A stretch of DNA of 64,000 bases from Arthonia radiata (taxonomy: Eukaryota > Ascomycota > Arthoniomycetes > Arthoniales > Arthoniaceae), in the NCBI GenBank assembly GCA_002989075.1, contig PSQN01000006.1:1687018-1751017 (forward strand), in the 5' to 3' direction. Made by a program: the position numbers and the translations under genes. The notes under the pieces are model-generated. The model was not told the DNA's origin. It searched no databases and was given only the letters and a program-made list of their open reading frames with translations. Shown one piece after another: positions 45,055-55,789 of this stretch (positions within the stretch are counted from its first letter, which is position 1; each line of letters starts with the position of its first letter).

Positions 45055-45075
45055 ACGCGTCCCTAATCGACGCGT
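45055..45075 (+). promoter_or_regulatory. Paired ACGCGT (MCB-type) boxes upstream of RFC2
   Basis: ACGCGT at 45055-45060 and 45070-45075, 74-94 bp before the RFC2 ATG. MCB boxes control DNA synthesis genes through MBF in yeasts. Unlike MPH1 and MLH2 there is no adjacent CACGTG. Confidence 0.6.
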
Positions 45076-45148
45076 CGTCCACGGCCATCTCGTTCGTCTG
45101 CACACAACCCAACCTCTCACATCAATAACACAGCTGCCAACGGCCATC

Positions 45149-46461
45149 ATGGCGAGCTTCTTCGACAACAAAGCCCGTGCAGAGGCTGCAAAAGACCGCC
45201 TCACCAACGGCGCCTCCTCCTCCAAACCCACGAAAGGAAAAGAAGACCAATCCCATCTGCAGCCATGGGTAGAGAAATAGTACGTCTACCACACCCTCTA
45301 CTCAACTCTTCTCTTATCATCGCTAACACATGTCCCCATAGCCGCCCCAAAACCCTCGCAGACATAACCTCCCAAACCCACACCACCTCCCTCCTCCAAC
45401 GCACCCTCCGCAGCACCAACCTCCCCCACCTCCTCTTCTACGGCCCCCCGGGCACCGGCAAAACCTCCACCGTCCTCGCACTCTCAAAACAGCTCTTCGG
45501 ACCCGACCTCTTCCGCTCGCGCGTCCTCGAACTCAACGCCTCCGACGAGCGCGGCATCGGCATCGTCCGCAGCAAGATCAAAGACTTCGCGAAGCAGCAA
45601 CTTTCCGCACTACCAGCTGGCCCGGCCGGGGAGCGGTACAAAGAGTTATACCCCTGCCCGCCGTTCAAGATCATCGTGCTCGACGAGGCGGACAGCATGA
45701 CGCAGGAGGCGCAGAGCGCGCTGCGGCGCACGATGGAGACGTATAGCCGGATCACGCGGTTCTGCCTGATCTGCAATTACGTGACAAGGATCATCGACCC
45801 GCTGGCGTCCCGGTGCAGCAAGTTCCGGTTCAAGAGCCTGGACTCAGGGGACGCGGTGGAGCGGCTGGAGCGGATCGCGAAAGCCGAGGGCGTGAGCTTG
45901 GAGGAGGGAACGGCGGCGACGCTGGCGAGATGTGCGGATGGGGATTTGAGGAGGAGTATCACGTTTTTGCAGAGTGCGGCGCGGTTGGTGGGGGCAAGGT
46001 CTGGGGGTGGTAAGGCGGCGGGCAAAGGGAGGAAGCGGAAGAAGGTTGAGGATGAGGAGGATGAGGCGGAGGCGATGGAGGTGGATGAGAAGGAGAAGGT
46101 CCCGGTGACGCAGGCGATTGTGCATGAGATTGCGGGGGTGATACCGGATGAGGTGTTGGATACATTGTTGGATGCGGTGAGGTTGCCGTTGAAGGAGAAG
46201 ACGAATCCGGGGAAGACGTATGACGCGGTCAGCAGGGCGATGACGGATATTATTGCGGATGGGTGGCCGGCGGCGCAGCTGCTGGGGCAGATGTACGAGG
46301 TGCTGGTGTTTGACGAGGCGATCAGCGACCGGGCGAAGGTGGGGATGCTGAGCGTGTTTAGCGAGACGGATAAGAGGCTGGTGGATGGCGCGGACGAGGA
46401 GTTGACTGTGCTGGATTGTGCGCTGAGGTGTAGCGGGTGGTTAGCGAAGTTTTCAGGGTGA
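45149..46461 (+). CDS. RFC2: Replication factor C subunit 2 (clamp loader)
   Basis: Model: exons 45149-45279 and 45342-46461; 416 aa. This AAA+ subunit (yeast Rfc2, human RFC4) helps load PCNA at primer ends. Seen: PWVEKYRPKTLADI across the intron, Walker A FYGPPGTGKTSTVLAL near 76-91, ELNASDERGIGIVR, Walker B IIVLDEADSMT, QSALRRTMETYSRITRFCLICNYVTRIIDPLASRCSKFRFK with the SRC arginine finger, and a C-terminal collar domain. An insertion at about 263-292 is rich in Gly/Lys/Arg and then Glu/Asp (KGRKRKKVEDEEDE) and is longer than in yeast. The coding strand goes from C-rich to G-rich. Confidence 0.95.
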
Positions 46462-47079
46462 GCGCTGGCCCTCACGAAGCATAGGCACTTCGAAAAGAAT
46501 TTATCGGAGAAGAAGGACGCGCATAGAGAGGCCGACACGATTACAGCTCTTCTCGCCTAGGTATATTACAAATGTAATGCCAATGTTGATCTCGACATGC
46601 CGCTCAGGGACACGTCAACTCATTTCGTCAATCGTTGGTCCCTGTGTTTTCCCTCATACAACATCGACCTCCAGCGCGAGCTGTTCTCAACCCCAGTAGT
46701 GTCAGTTCGTCCCACATTTCGGAGGAATCTCTTGGCTGATCAAGGTGTGCGCTTTTCGTAGCTTGCAGAATGATACCTGAATCGTTGTGGTCGGATTTAC
46801 AGACTTTTATCAAGTTTGAATTTGCGAACGCCGTCTCTTCCAATGTCTGCGCTTGCTCTACAACGGCTTCACAGGTCTTTGGCAGCTATGATTCGACCAT
46901 ACTGCTCGAATTCGGACAACGTTGCTTCGCGCTCGTTACTTCATACGAACCATGTCGTAGAGCCATGGGACCTGATTGATCCTTCCTCCAAGTCCTTACC
47001 CACTGTCAATATATCCACATTATGTATCGCGTCCCGAGTTTCCACAATTAGTAAATCTTACGTGATCCCTGGACACAGG
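46462..47079. other. Intergenic between convergent RFC2 and VTA1
   Basis: 618 bp without a supported gene; only short frames of up to about 90 codons without similarity. Confidence 0.35.
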
Positions 47080-48422
47080 CTAGCCAGCTCCTAGCGTCCG
47101 CAAGGCCTGTCGCAGCTCCTTTACGGCAGTCGGTACGTCCTCGAAGTTCAGCGCCGAGATGGCCCAACGAGCATGCTTCTGAGCTGTAGCGACCGCAACA
47201 TCATCGTCATTGAACTGGCCGTTCGTGTTCGGTGCGGGCGGCGGTGCGGAGGGCGGAGGATTCGCGTATGGAGGCGCATATTGTGGTGGAGGAGGTGCAG
47301 CCCGCGGTGCCTGGGGAGGAATTGGCTGCTGTGCAGGCAGTACGGAAGGGGATTGTGCTTCGTAGAATGACCGGGCCGCAGCGTCTGATGGCGGTGCTGG
47401 CGGAGGTCCTAAGGGACGATTGTGCGGAGGAGCGGAATGATTTGGTGCTTGATACAGCGCAGGTGGTGGTGACCTCGTCTCCGGAAAATATCCGCCCCCC
47501 AGTGAGCTCTTGCGTGGGTTGCTTTCAAGTGGTGAGGGGCCAGCGCTGAGTTGATGATCCGGTGAAACGGGAGGATGAGGGCCGAGTTGAGGTCGCTGCA
47601 TTGGCGATACTGCGCCTGTGGACATGGGTCTGGGGACACTCGAGGAGCGCTTTGCAGGGGGTGCGCGGTTTGTATGTGGTGAGACCATGCTGTCCGAGTC
47701 GTATCCTTCTTCAATAGACGGTTGGTACGCCGCTGCGCTTGTGATACGCTGCACATCTGGATCGTTCGGGTCCAGTTGTACGTCGTCTGGGTTTGTGGTT
47801 GGGTCTGGCTCCTGCACTGGATTTGAAAGGTTTGGGTCTTCGCCTGCCTTGATAGCCTTTGCAATTCGCAGCGCGTGGAATTTAGCGTACTTGACTTTGG
47901 ATACGATCTCTGGCGGTAGTGGCTGCCAGATATTCAGCAGGTCGAGAAACGTGACAGCTGCTTGAAGTGTGTCTATTGTCTGCGCGGTGACGATGTTGTT
48001 GCGCAGTGTCTTGTCAGCTCGCTCGAAGGTTTCAAGGCCGAAGTGCTGGATGTACGCAGGAGCTATTGATTCGTCTGTGATGGCTGCATCTTCTGCGTGT
48101 TGTGACTTCATCTACGGCATTGATCAGTATTCGTGAAGTGTCTCATGTCTCATCGTCGTTGCCTACCTCTTCCACCGTGTCCATGAGTTTTGCCGCATAT
48201 GCCATGCATTCTTCGTCTGCATTTTGCAGGCCTCTTGAGAGTATGTTGTTCAGGGCTTGATATCTACCTGACGCTACGTCAGTGTCGGCCGTGTTTTGAT
48301 TCACAAGGTCATGCCATACACCAGTATGCGATTGGAGGCTTGAACTTGTCAAGCTGACTTGCGCGATGTATGAAGCGCTGTATGTCTGCGGCTCTTAGCT
48401 TGGCTGGAAGTTGATTGGCCAT
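47080..48422 (-). CDS. VTA1: Vta1/LIP5, Vps4 activator of the ESCRT pathway
   Basis: Model on the minus strand: exons 48422-48320, 48267-48167 and 48111-47080; 411 aa. Vta1 stimulates the Vps4 ATPase that recycles ESCRT-III at endosomes. The N-terminal tandem MIT-like region is seen as MANQLPAKLRAADIQRFIHRASQLDKFKPPIAYWC, then RYQALNNILSRGL, and YIQHFGLETFERADKTLRNNIVTAQTIDTLQAAVTFLDLL. A Pro-rich disordered linker fills residues about 180-370. The C-terminal dimerisation and Vps4-binding helix pair is AQKHARWAISALNFEDVPTAVKELRQALRTLG. Both introns are GT-AG and restore the IAYWC segment exactly. Confidence 0.95.
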
Positions 48423-48879
48423 GTCTGCTGTGTAGTCCGCTGATCAGCCTGTGCGATGTACCGTGGAATCAAGAGCAGCTTCAGACGAATCGCGAGGAGA
48501 TCAGAAGCAAGCGAAAGGTTTGTATTTGCTCAGAAGCCAGATGAGAATGAATAAGCATCAAGATGAAGCAAACTCCGGCCGCTGCTGCCCCGCCGTGATC
48601 CCGCCAAGCGGGGGTTTTCCGGGGGCTGACCCCAGATCTGTCAGCCCTGCAATAGGGCTTGACATACCCCAGATCGCCCTTTCCCTTGACGTCCGTTGTC
48701 GTCTCTTCATGACAGCTGGCCTCTTTTCCCTTACCATTGGACCCCACTGCATCTCGTGGGTGTAAGCATTGGCCATTGTATGTGATGTGAATCACCTATA
48801 TACAGGCTTCCGAAGGCCATAAATTGATAGACACGTCGTCTTCCACGGGTTACACCAGGAGATACGCAAAACGCTCACC
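48423..48879. promoter_or_regulatory. Divergent promoter of VTA1 and the PDI-like gene
   Basis: 457 bp between divergent starts. A frame of about 100 codons on each strand is without similarity. ACACGTCG lies near 48830, about 45 bp before the PDI start; whether it is an unfolded-protein-response site is not established. Confidence 0.35.
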
Positions 48880-50417
48880 ATGCATACCTCCAGCATAGTA
48901 TCGGCGGCATTAGTTCTGCTTGCCACGCCCTTCGTGACTGGTCAGGCCATGTACGGCAAGAACTCACCCGTATTGCAATTAGATCAGAAGAGCTATGACC
49001 GCTTGATTGCCAAGTCAAATTACACATCCATCGTTGAGTTCTATGCGCCTTGGTGAGTACTGAATCTTCATTTACATCCTCAATAAGGAGTGCAGATATC
49101 ATACACTTATTATGAATCTCAGAAGCCCCAACAAAGGCTCATGGAGTTGCTCACGTCCACCCCCACAGGTGCGGCCACTGCAAAAACCTCAAGCCCGCGT
49201 ACGAAAAAGCCGCCAAGTCCCTCTCCGGCATCGCCAAGGTCGCCGCCGTGAACTGCGACGAAGAGTCCAACAAGCCCTTCTGCGGCAGCATGGGCGTGCA
49301 AGGCTTCCCCACGCTCAAGCTCGTCAAGCCCTCCAAGCAGGCCGGCAAGAAGGGCTCCGTCGAGGACTACCAGGGTCCGCGCACCGCTAAGGGCATCACG
49401 GACGCGGTGACGGACAAGATCTACAATTATGTCATGCGCCTGAAGTCCGTCTCGGAATTCGACAAGTTCGTGGCGAAGACGCCGGATCGGCCGAAGGGGC
49501 TCGTGTTCAGCGAGAAGGGGCTGGTGCCGGCGTTTGTGAAGACGTTGGCGATTGACTTTTTGGGCGGTGTGGATTTTGGGTATGTGAGGTCTGGTGACAA
49601 GGAGTTGGTGTCTAAGTTTGGGGTTACCTCGTTTCCGTCTGTGCTGCTTCTGCCTAATGGTGATGATTATGAACCCAAAAGATTTGATGGGGAAGTCAGC
49701 AAAGAAGCGTTTGTCGATTTTTTCAGCCAAGTCATGCCGCCGCACCCGGACGCTCTACCCCTAGGCGCGAAGGCGTCTTCTGCGAAGCCAAAGGCATCCA
49801 GCAAGACCAAGCCAGCGGCTACTGAAGAGTCGTTGGAGCCCGATTCCTACCCTCAACACCCCAAGGAGTCACCAGATCCCGACGTCGCCTCCGACGCGCC
49901 GAAGCCGGTGCAAGTTCCTCTCAACACCCCGAAAGTCGAAGTCACGAGGCTCGAGGACCCAGCGGCGTTGCAGAAAGCATGCCTGCACTCAAAATCGTCA
50001 ACGTGCATTCTGGCTGTTGTTCCAACGGAACCCAGCGAGGCATCAGATATCCTCGTTGAAAGCCTAGCTGAAATCGCAACAAAGCACGCCAACCGCGGCG
50101 CCAAGCTCTTCCCCATCTACAGCATCTCAGCAGAGAACGCCGAGTACAAGGCGCTAGCGGATGGGCTGAAGCTGCCAGAAGGTCCGCAAGTATTGGCTGT
50201 GAATGCGAAAAGGGAGTGGTATAGCTTACTTCACGGAGAGCAGCAAAGCAGGGATGCCGTCGAGAGGTGGATCGATGGGATCAGGTTGGGTGACTTCAAG
50301 AAGGAGAAGTTGCCGGAGGGGTTGGTGAAGGAGCTGGAAGAGGAGCCGACGGTGATACAGGTGGAGAAGGAGGAGGTGGAGAGCGTGATGGAGAAGGAGG
50401 AGCATGATGAGCTGTAG
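48880..50417 (+). CDS. ER protein disulfide isomerase-like protein with HDEL
   Basis: Model: exons 48880-49052 and 49169-50417; 473 aa. Signal peptide MHTSSIVSAALVLLATPFVTG; one thioredoxin domain with active site CGHC at residues 59-62 ([21 protein letters not shown], rebuilt across the intron). A second, redox-inactive thioredoxin-like region follows (RPKGLVFSEKG...FLGGVDFGYVR...FGVTSFPSVLLLPNG), then a Lys/Ser/Pro linker, a third thioredoxin-like remnant, and a charged tail ending EEHDEL, an HDEL retention signal. The layout fits fungal Mpd1-like or P5-like PDIs. It would be a substrate of Ero1, encoded in the same window. Confidence 0.92.
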
Positions 50418-52116
50418 GCCGTTTGGAAGACGCCTGCATCAGACAAAGTATTTGCCAAAGTACACCCCAGCCGATCATTGGTGTTCTGCTACGAAAAAGC
50501 CAAACGCTCTCGAAGGCGATGATGAAAAATGACATTGGACGATTAGCAACCCAGAACACAAGACAATCCCCAACACGTTCCTCACTTTGTGCTTTTGAGC
50601 GATGCCAGCGTATTATAGATCTCTATCATCTCTGTCCCTCTCGCAAAGACTCGTCCACGCTCTGCTGAAGCGCTGCTCCCGAAGAGCAGCCTTCACGATA
50701 GCACTATTTTTCCGGAATTCTTTCATTGATCAATGCCAGCGTACTACTTGTCTTCAACACCTTTCGCAGGACCTAGTTGCGCTCTTCAAAACCCGCCTGC
50801 GAAAAGCGACTATGGGTGTTGCATCTCCCTTCTCTCGGAGAAAGATTAAGCTGCGCCGGCGCACTGGATTGCAGGAGCGCCCTGGCTTCGACTCTATTCA
50901 TGCTCTTCTTCCCAGTTGAGATTCGAGTAATCACGACTGTCGCGCTTTCCCGACCGATGAGACTTACAGTGATGCTGATGTACTGCGCGCCTTCCTAAGT
51001 TCGACTCACCAAGGCCTCCACTCTTTTGCAGCAAATACGGGAGATAACTACTACGACTCTGCCTGATCTCCCTGTTCTGAGTACTCTTACGTATGTCTGC
51101 TATTGATCCTTGATATATTTGATTTGTTTGGTGTTACTTTATTGTAGTTATTATGATTGTTGAGGATGTGGTGCAGGCTATGCGAGCGCATACGTGTGCA
51201 GATGAGATGTCATGTACGCATTGGTATTAGGGTGATGCTGGTCGCGAGCAAGGAGATTGTGGGATGGGCATGTGGTGGGTCTGGGTGCGGGTGGTGTGGT
51301 GTCCGACGCGTGGTAGAGTTAGGGAGGGGTGAGTGGTTGGTAGATGAGGCGTTAGGATGGGTGAAATGCTTAGAGAAAAGAGGTGGTCATGGGACAGAGT
51401 TGGAGAGGGGTGGGATACTGAAGCAGAGAAGAGGATGGTTGAGTGAGGTATTCAGGCAGGTGAGATACTCAGGCAGGTGAGATACTCAGGCAGGTGAGAT
51501 ACTCAGGCAGGTGAGATAGATGCTCACGCAGGTGAGATGCTCAGGAAGGTGCGGGACTCAGGCAGGTGAGTGAGATACTCCGGTGGGTGTCCTGTTTATA
51601 AAGATGAAGGGAAAAGGTATTAGGATACTTAGCCAAGCGGGAAACTCGAGGAGACAGTGAATAGTACAGGTGAGTTGCTGATGCACATGACGCATTCAGA
51701 TAGAAGAGATGCTCAGAAGGGCATAATATACTCGAAAGTAGTTTGAATTTGATGATGTCGTACTCGTCAGAAGTCCTTATAATATTGATGCTGTCTGTGG
51801 ATTGATCGGTGTCCGCCTTTCGACCTGTAGAGTGTTGCGAGCTACAAAGACAAACGTCCTTTGTACATCGAAGTAGTCACTCCATAGCATGAACTTTTTT
51901 GATGAGCGACGAGGCGGGTAGCGTTGTAAAATTGGTGAATGGGAGGGAAAGTGAGCAAAATAACAGGAAGTTACACTCCGGTGGGGCGTGACGTCAGGTG
52001 AAAGAGCAGCGTGAGAGGAAGGAGCTCCTCCGTAGATTCTGTAACACTTTCATACGCATTGCATAAGCTTTCTCTAGGAGACAAACAGAGATCAAAAGTC
52101 CCAGCAGCACCACACA
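50418..52116. other. Long intergenic region with low-complexity and minisatellite DNA
   Basis: 1.7 kb between the PDI-like and DsbA-like genes. Around 50600-50620 and 50729-50749 a phrase ATGCCAGCGTAYTA recurs, suggesting an old duplication. From about 51150 the plus strand becomes G/A-rich and poor in C, peaking in the 17-bp minisatellite at 51452-51580. No conserved gene is present. Confidence 0.45.
51452..51580 (+). repeat. 17-bp minisatellite
   Basis: The unit TCAGGCAGGTGAGATAC starts at 51452, 51469, 51486 and 51503 in perfect or near-perfect register, followed by three diverged units to about 51580 (TCACGCAGGTGAGATGC and similar). Each unit contains CAGGTGAG, a consensus 5' splice site. 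The unit length is not a multiple of three, so it is unlikely to be coding. Confidence 0.9.
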
Positions 52117-53006
52117 ATGGCCCTCCCACCCAAGTTCGCAGGGCAAAAGCTCATCCTCGGCTCTTCGCCGGCAGAAACGCTCCGTATGGCAGCTTATGAA
52201 TCCGCAATGAATGTGGATGCACGCCCTGCTGACAGTCCACAGACACCGTTGAGCTCTGTGCGCTGCACTGATACGTCTAACACACTCGAACCGTGACTGA
52301 CCGACCCGCAGACCTCGACTACGTCTGCCCCTTCTCCGCCAAACAATTCAACACGCTCTACAACTCCTTCCTCCCCAAAGCCCGTGGCGCCCCCTACGAA
52401 AACAATGTCCAGTTCATCTTCCGCCAACAGATCCAGCCCTGGCACCCCTCTTCCACGCTGGTCCACGAAGCTGGCGTGGCGGTGCTCCGCCTCGCTCCAG
52501 ACAAGTACTGGGCGTTCAGCGAAGCGCTGTTCGAGAAGCAGAACGACTATTTCGATGTCAATGTTGTGAATGAGGGGCGCAATCAGACGTATGCGCGGCT
52601 GGCGAAATTGGGAGGCAGTGTTGGTGTGGACGAGGGAAAGATGGTGGAGATGCTGAAGGTGCCTGAGAAGCCTGGGAGCGGTGGGAGCTTGAATGTGGGG
52701 AACGCGGTGACGGATGATTTGAAGGTGTTGGTGAAGGTACGTTGGAGTCCAGTCAATGCTTGGTCGGGGGTCGGGCGCGGCATTTTCGAGGACCGATCGC
52801 TGACGGGGTGCTAGATGGCCCGGTTGACCGGCGTGCATGTGTCGCCTACTGTGATATTCAATGGTGTTGTGGAAGGCTCCATCTCAAGCAGCTTCAGTGC
52901 TGGTGAGTCATTAACGCTGCATGCGAAAAGTTGTTGTCGACGTGGCAGTGCTGACAGCGGATACCCAGACGATTGGGACGCATGGCTGAAGAAGAACTGT
53001 TCATGA
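52117..53006 (+). CDS. DsbA-fold thioredoxin-like oxidoreductase
   Basis: Model: exons 52117-52183, 52312-52736, 52815-52902 and 52969-53006; 205 aa. The thioredoxin-like fold with inserted helical domain is seen as LHLDYVCPFSAKQFNTLY, NVQFIFRQQIQPWHPSSTLVHEAGVAV, and VHVSPTVIFNGVVEGSISSSFSA, where Val-Ser-Pro supplies the cis-Pro of the fold. The active site reads CPFS, with only the first Cys, so a classical dithiol exchange is unlikely and a GST-kappa-like or monothiol role is possible. No signal peptide is visible. All introns are in phase. It is convergent with the Zn2Cys6 gene. Confidence 0.8.
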
Positions 53007-53336
53007 TCGGGCCCGCGACAAGGTAGGTGGTCTCCACGGCGAAGAAGTTTTCCATGGTGAATAAGCAGGCATCCAGGTAGATATAGTGCCACGGCGACTT
53101 CCAGTGCCAAGCTTCACCCGTATAATAGTTGAACAGCCCAATGTGGAATATGATCTTTTCGGCAGGCGCGATGAACATGCATTGCGGTACGCCGCTAGAC
53201 ACGTGTTGAGTCTTCTAAACCATGTGAGGACACTGTCAGCAATAGGCGTCTGATTCCTGAAACGGTAAGCAAGCGCATCCCGTGTCCGCGCTAAGCGGCA
53301 TCGCCCGCGCAGTTCGAGGATGGTGCCGAATGATCT
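53007..53336. other. Intergenic between convergent genes
   Basis: 330 bp separating the DsbA-like and Zn2Cys6 stops. Nothing is recognised. Confidence 0.35.
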
Positions 53337-55019
53337 TCAGAAGTAGACCGTCTCATGCCGCCAGCGCTTGTCTTCGGTCAGGGCGCCGGGCGTGAAGAAG
53401 TAGGCTTCGACCTTCCGTCCCGCGATATCGGCCTTCGGTGCCGTCGACATGATCCGGTTGTGTTCGGGCACGTCTTGACATGATTGAATCGTACCGAGAC
53501 CTTCTTCTTCGAGCTCAATGATGCGCTGGCCCACTGCAGCTGCAGCGATGCTTTCCCATCTGCCTTCATGCCGGCGTGTTTGTGATAGTAAGTTAACGGC
53601 TTGCCGCCTGAGGTAGGGATCGCGACATTTGGAGGCGACCAGGAACAGCGGTGCGATGATGCCTAGCTCGCAGGAGAACGGAGATTTTGCGGCGATTGGA
53701 TGCGTCTCACTGTCGGAATCCGGGGGAGCGTTGGCGCCCGCCTTCATGATTGCCTCCACGGCCGAGAGCAGATAGACGAACTGAGGTTGGTACAGGTTCC
53801 AGGTGACTTCGGCTTGCGAAACGTCTTTACACAACGCGACCCAGGCGAGGATGTGATAGACGCGCATGAGCGCCATGATCATCGTGCTTGTCTCAGTCTT
53901 GCTTGATTGCTCCTCGAAAGCGGTGGCGCACTCACTCCAGCGCCTTAGCTTTCCAATAAGCCGGGTGCGAATGAGGGCGACCTCTTCAGCAGTGAGATCG
54001 ATCGGCTGGCACAGGACAATCTCCTGGTACGCCAACTCGCTGACGTGAAAAGAGTCTTTGAGTAGGACGAGTAGAGCATTGAAGGCTTGCTCAAGGGTGT
54101 AGAACGTGTCGGGGGTCGATTCGGCCTCTGCAGAGAAGGTCTCATCAAAAGCAAATGGCGCCGAGACATCATAGAACGTGGCTGAGTGTATCTCCAGGCG
54201 ATGGATGGTGAACTTGAGGTCGGATATGATGTCCCCAGGAGAGGTTACAGGTGCGCCCTTCGCGAGGGAGCGGCCAGTGGTGAGTGATTTCTCCGCGGCC
54301 CGGTAATCCCCAATGCAGTTCTGCAGACAGTGAAAAAGAATAAGTGAAGTGAGAACGTGGCTAAGCTGTGATTTGTCGTGGTCGGCGCGCTTAAGGAGGT
54401 CGTGGGCATGATGCAACGCCTTGTCGTACTGCTTGAAGCTGAAGCTGAGGACGGCCTTGTCCTGGCTTTCGAGATGCCGATGCCATGCACTCAAAGCTAG
54501 TGCGGTATGGCGGATAGTGGGTTCATCAAAGCTGGTTTGGAACACAATGTGGGACCAAAAAGTTGACGAGACGAATGAATTTGACCCGGGGGCCGTCCTC
54601 AGGCGGAAATAGTCGAAATGCATTCGCTCGACGTCATCGAGGAACACGTCTTGTGACGGCTGCGCAATGATTGGGGAAGGAGCTTTGACGAGAGTCTGGG
54701 AAGAGGAGGTGCTGCTTCCGGAGGACCCTCGTCGGTGATGGGATTTGTGATGTTGAGTATAAGCAACGAGATCCTTTCGCGAGACTTGATACTTGGCGTA
54801 GCCGTCGCATTTCCGTCCTGTGCTGATACCTTGAATATTGTCAGCATGGTACTGTTGAAGAGACAAATCGAAAAGCACTCACAGCGTTTGCAGTGGGGCT
54901 TTGCCTCGTCGCATTTTACTCTACGTATCTGTTCTGGCTTTAGTATATAGTAATTGAGACCAGTAGGAGGAGAACGGCCATACTCTACAAGTAATACAGC
55001 CAGTTTTGACGCGTAACAT
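53337..55019 (-). CDS. Zn2Cys6 transcription factor
   Basis: Model on the minus strand: exons 55019-54984, 54928-54883 and 54829-53337; 524 aa. Joining the two tiny first exons gives a perfect binuclear zinc cluster, CX2CX6CX6CX2CX6C, at Cys 8, 11, 18, 25, 28 and 35 (GCITCRIRRVKCDEAKPHCKRC then ISTGRKCDGY). A Ser-rich linker follows, then a fungal transcription-factor middle region of the Fungal_trans_2 type (FDYFRLRTAPGSNSFVSSTFWSHIVFQTSF; HTALALSAWHR; CIGDYRAAEKSLTTG). The C-terminus ends in a RWRHETVYF motif. Targets unknown; the gene stands alone next to RRF1 and a DsbA-like gene. Confidence 0.9.
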
Positions 55020-55789
55020 GCTGATCAAGATAATTCACAATCGAGGATTTTGAAAATTTCCAGCTTTACTTACAAGAGATGCATATGAGGTCAAAGATAG
55101 GAATAACACGGTGCATTATTAAGTTTATAGCTCATTGTCCATTAACGGGACCCATATTCTCAGAAGGGTAGTCGTGTACAGATGAGCGGACCATGGGGCT
55201 GAAGGGTGACGAGCTGCAAAAGGGGTGTGGGTAGTCTAGCGGGAGACGTGATGGTCTGACAACATGTGGCCAGCCGTGCTCTCCAATAATGGGACGCTAT
55301 TATTGGGCATCGCAATACCAGTTGCCCTAATGCATGTCCTCATTTGCAATTCTTCCCAGATCAAGGGTGTGTTTTAGGTTGGACCTGTAATGGTTAGGTT
55401 GGAGCCTGGAGCGGCTTTGGTCGGAGGTGCCGCAATTGCGCACCAGCCTCAGCAGTTACGTAGAGCCTGGCTGGCGCGTCGCGTTGCGTTGCGCATCACG
55501 CCGGCCAGGCAGCCGCCGTTGGGCTGGACTTGAGGTGCGTAATAATTTGAACATGGCTCAAGGTAGGCATGATTTGTCTCGTCAAAAAATTGATTTTCAG
55601 GAAATGCTCTTTGGAGGTTTGGCGCTACCCAGAAAATGGTATCGTGGCAGGTCAATCCCTGCATGAGTGGACGAACTGTGATCTTCAAATGCAAGATCTG
55701 CTCCACAAGCATTTGTATCCGCGGCGTTATGCATGCTTATTGCCCTTCGACTTCTTTTTGTCATATTGTTCGTCCTATTTGATTGCTCC
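55020..55789. promoter_or_regulatory. Divergent promoter region, Zn2Cys6 gene and RRF1
   Basis: 770 bp between divergent starts. It holds an inverted pair of CCAAT boxes (55283-55306) and direct repeats of TAGGTTGGA at about 55375-55403. No supported ORF is seen. Confidence 0.4.
55283..55306. promoter_or_regulatory. Palindromic CCAAT pair
   Basis: CCAATAAT (55283-55290) and ATTATTGG (55299-55306) form perfect 8-bp inverted arms around an 8-nt centre. It lies about 265 bp upstream of the Zn2Cys6 start and 480 bp upstream of RRF1. CCAAT is the site of the HAP/CBC complex; use here is inference. Confidence 0.45.
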
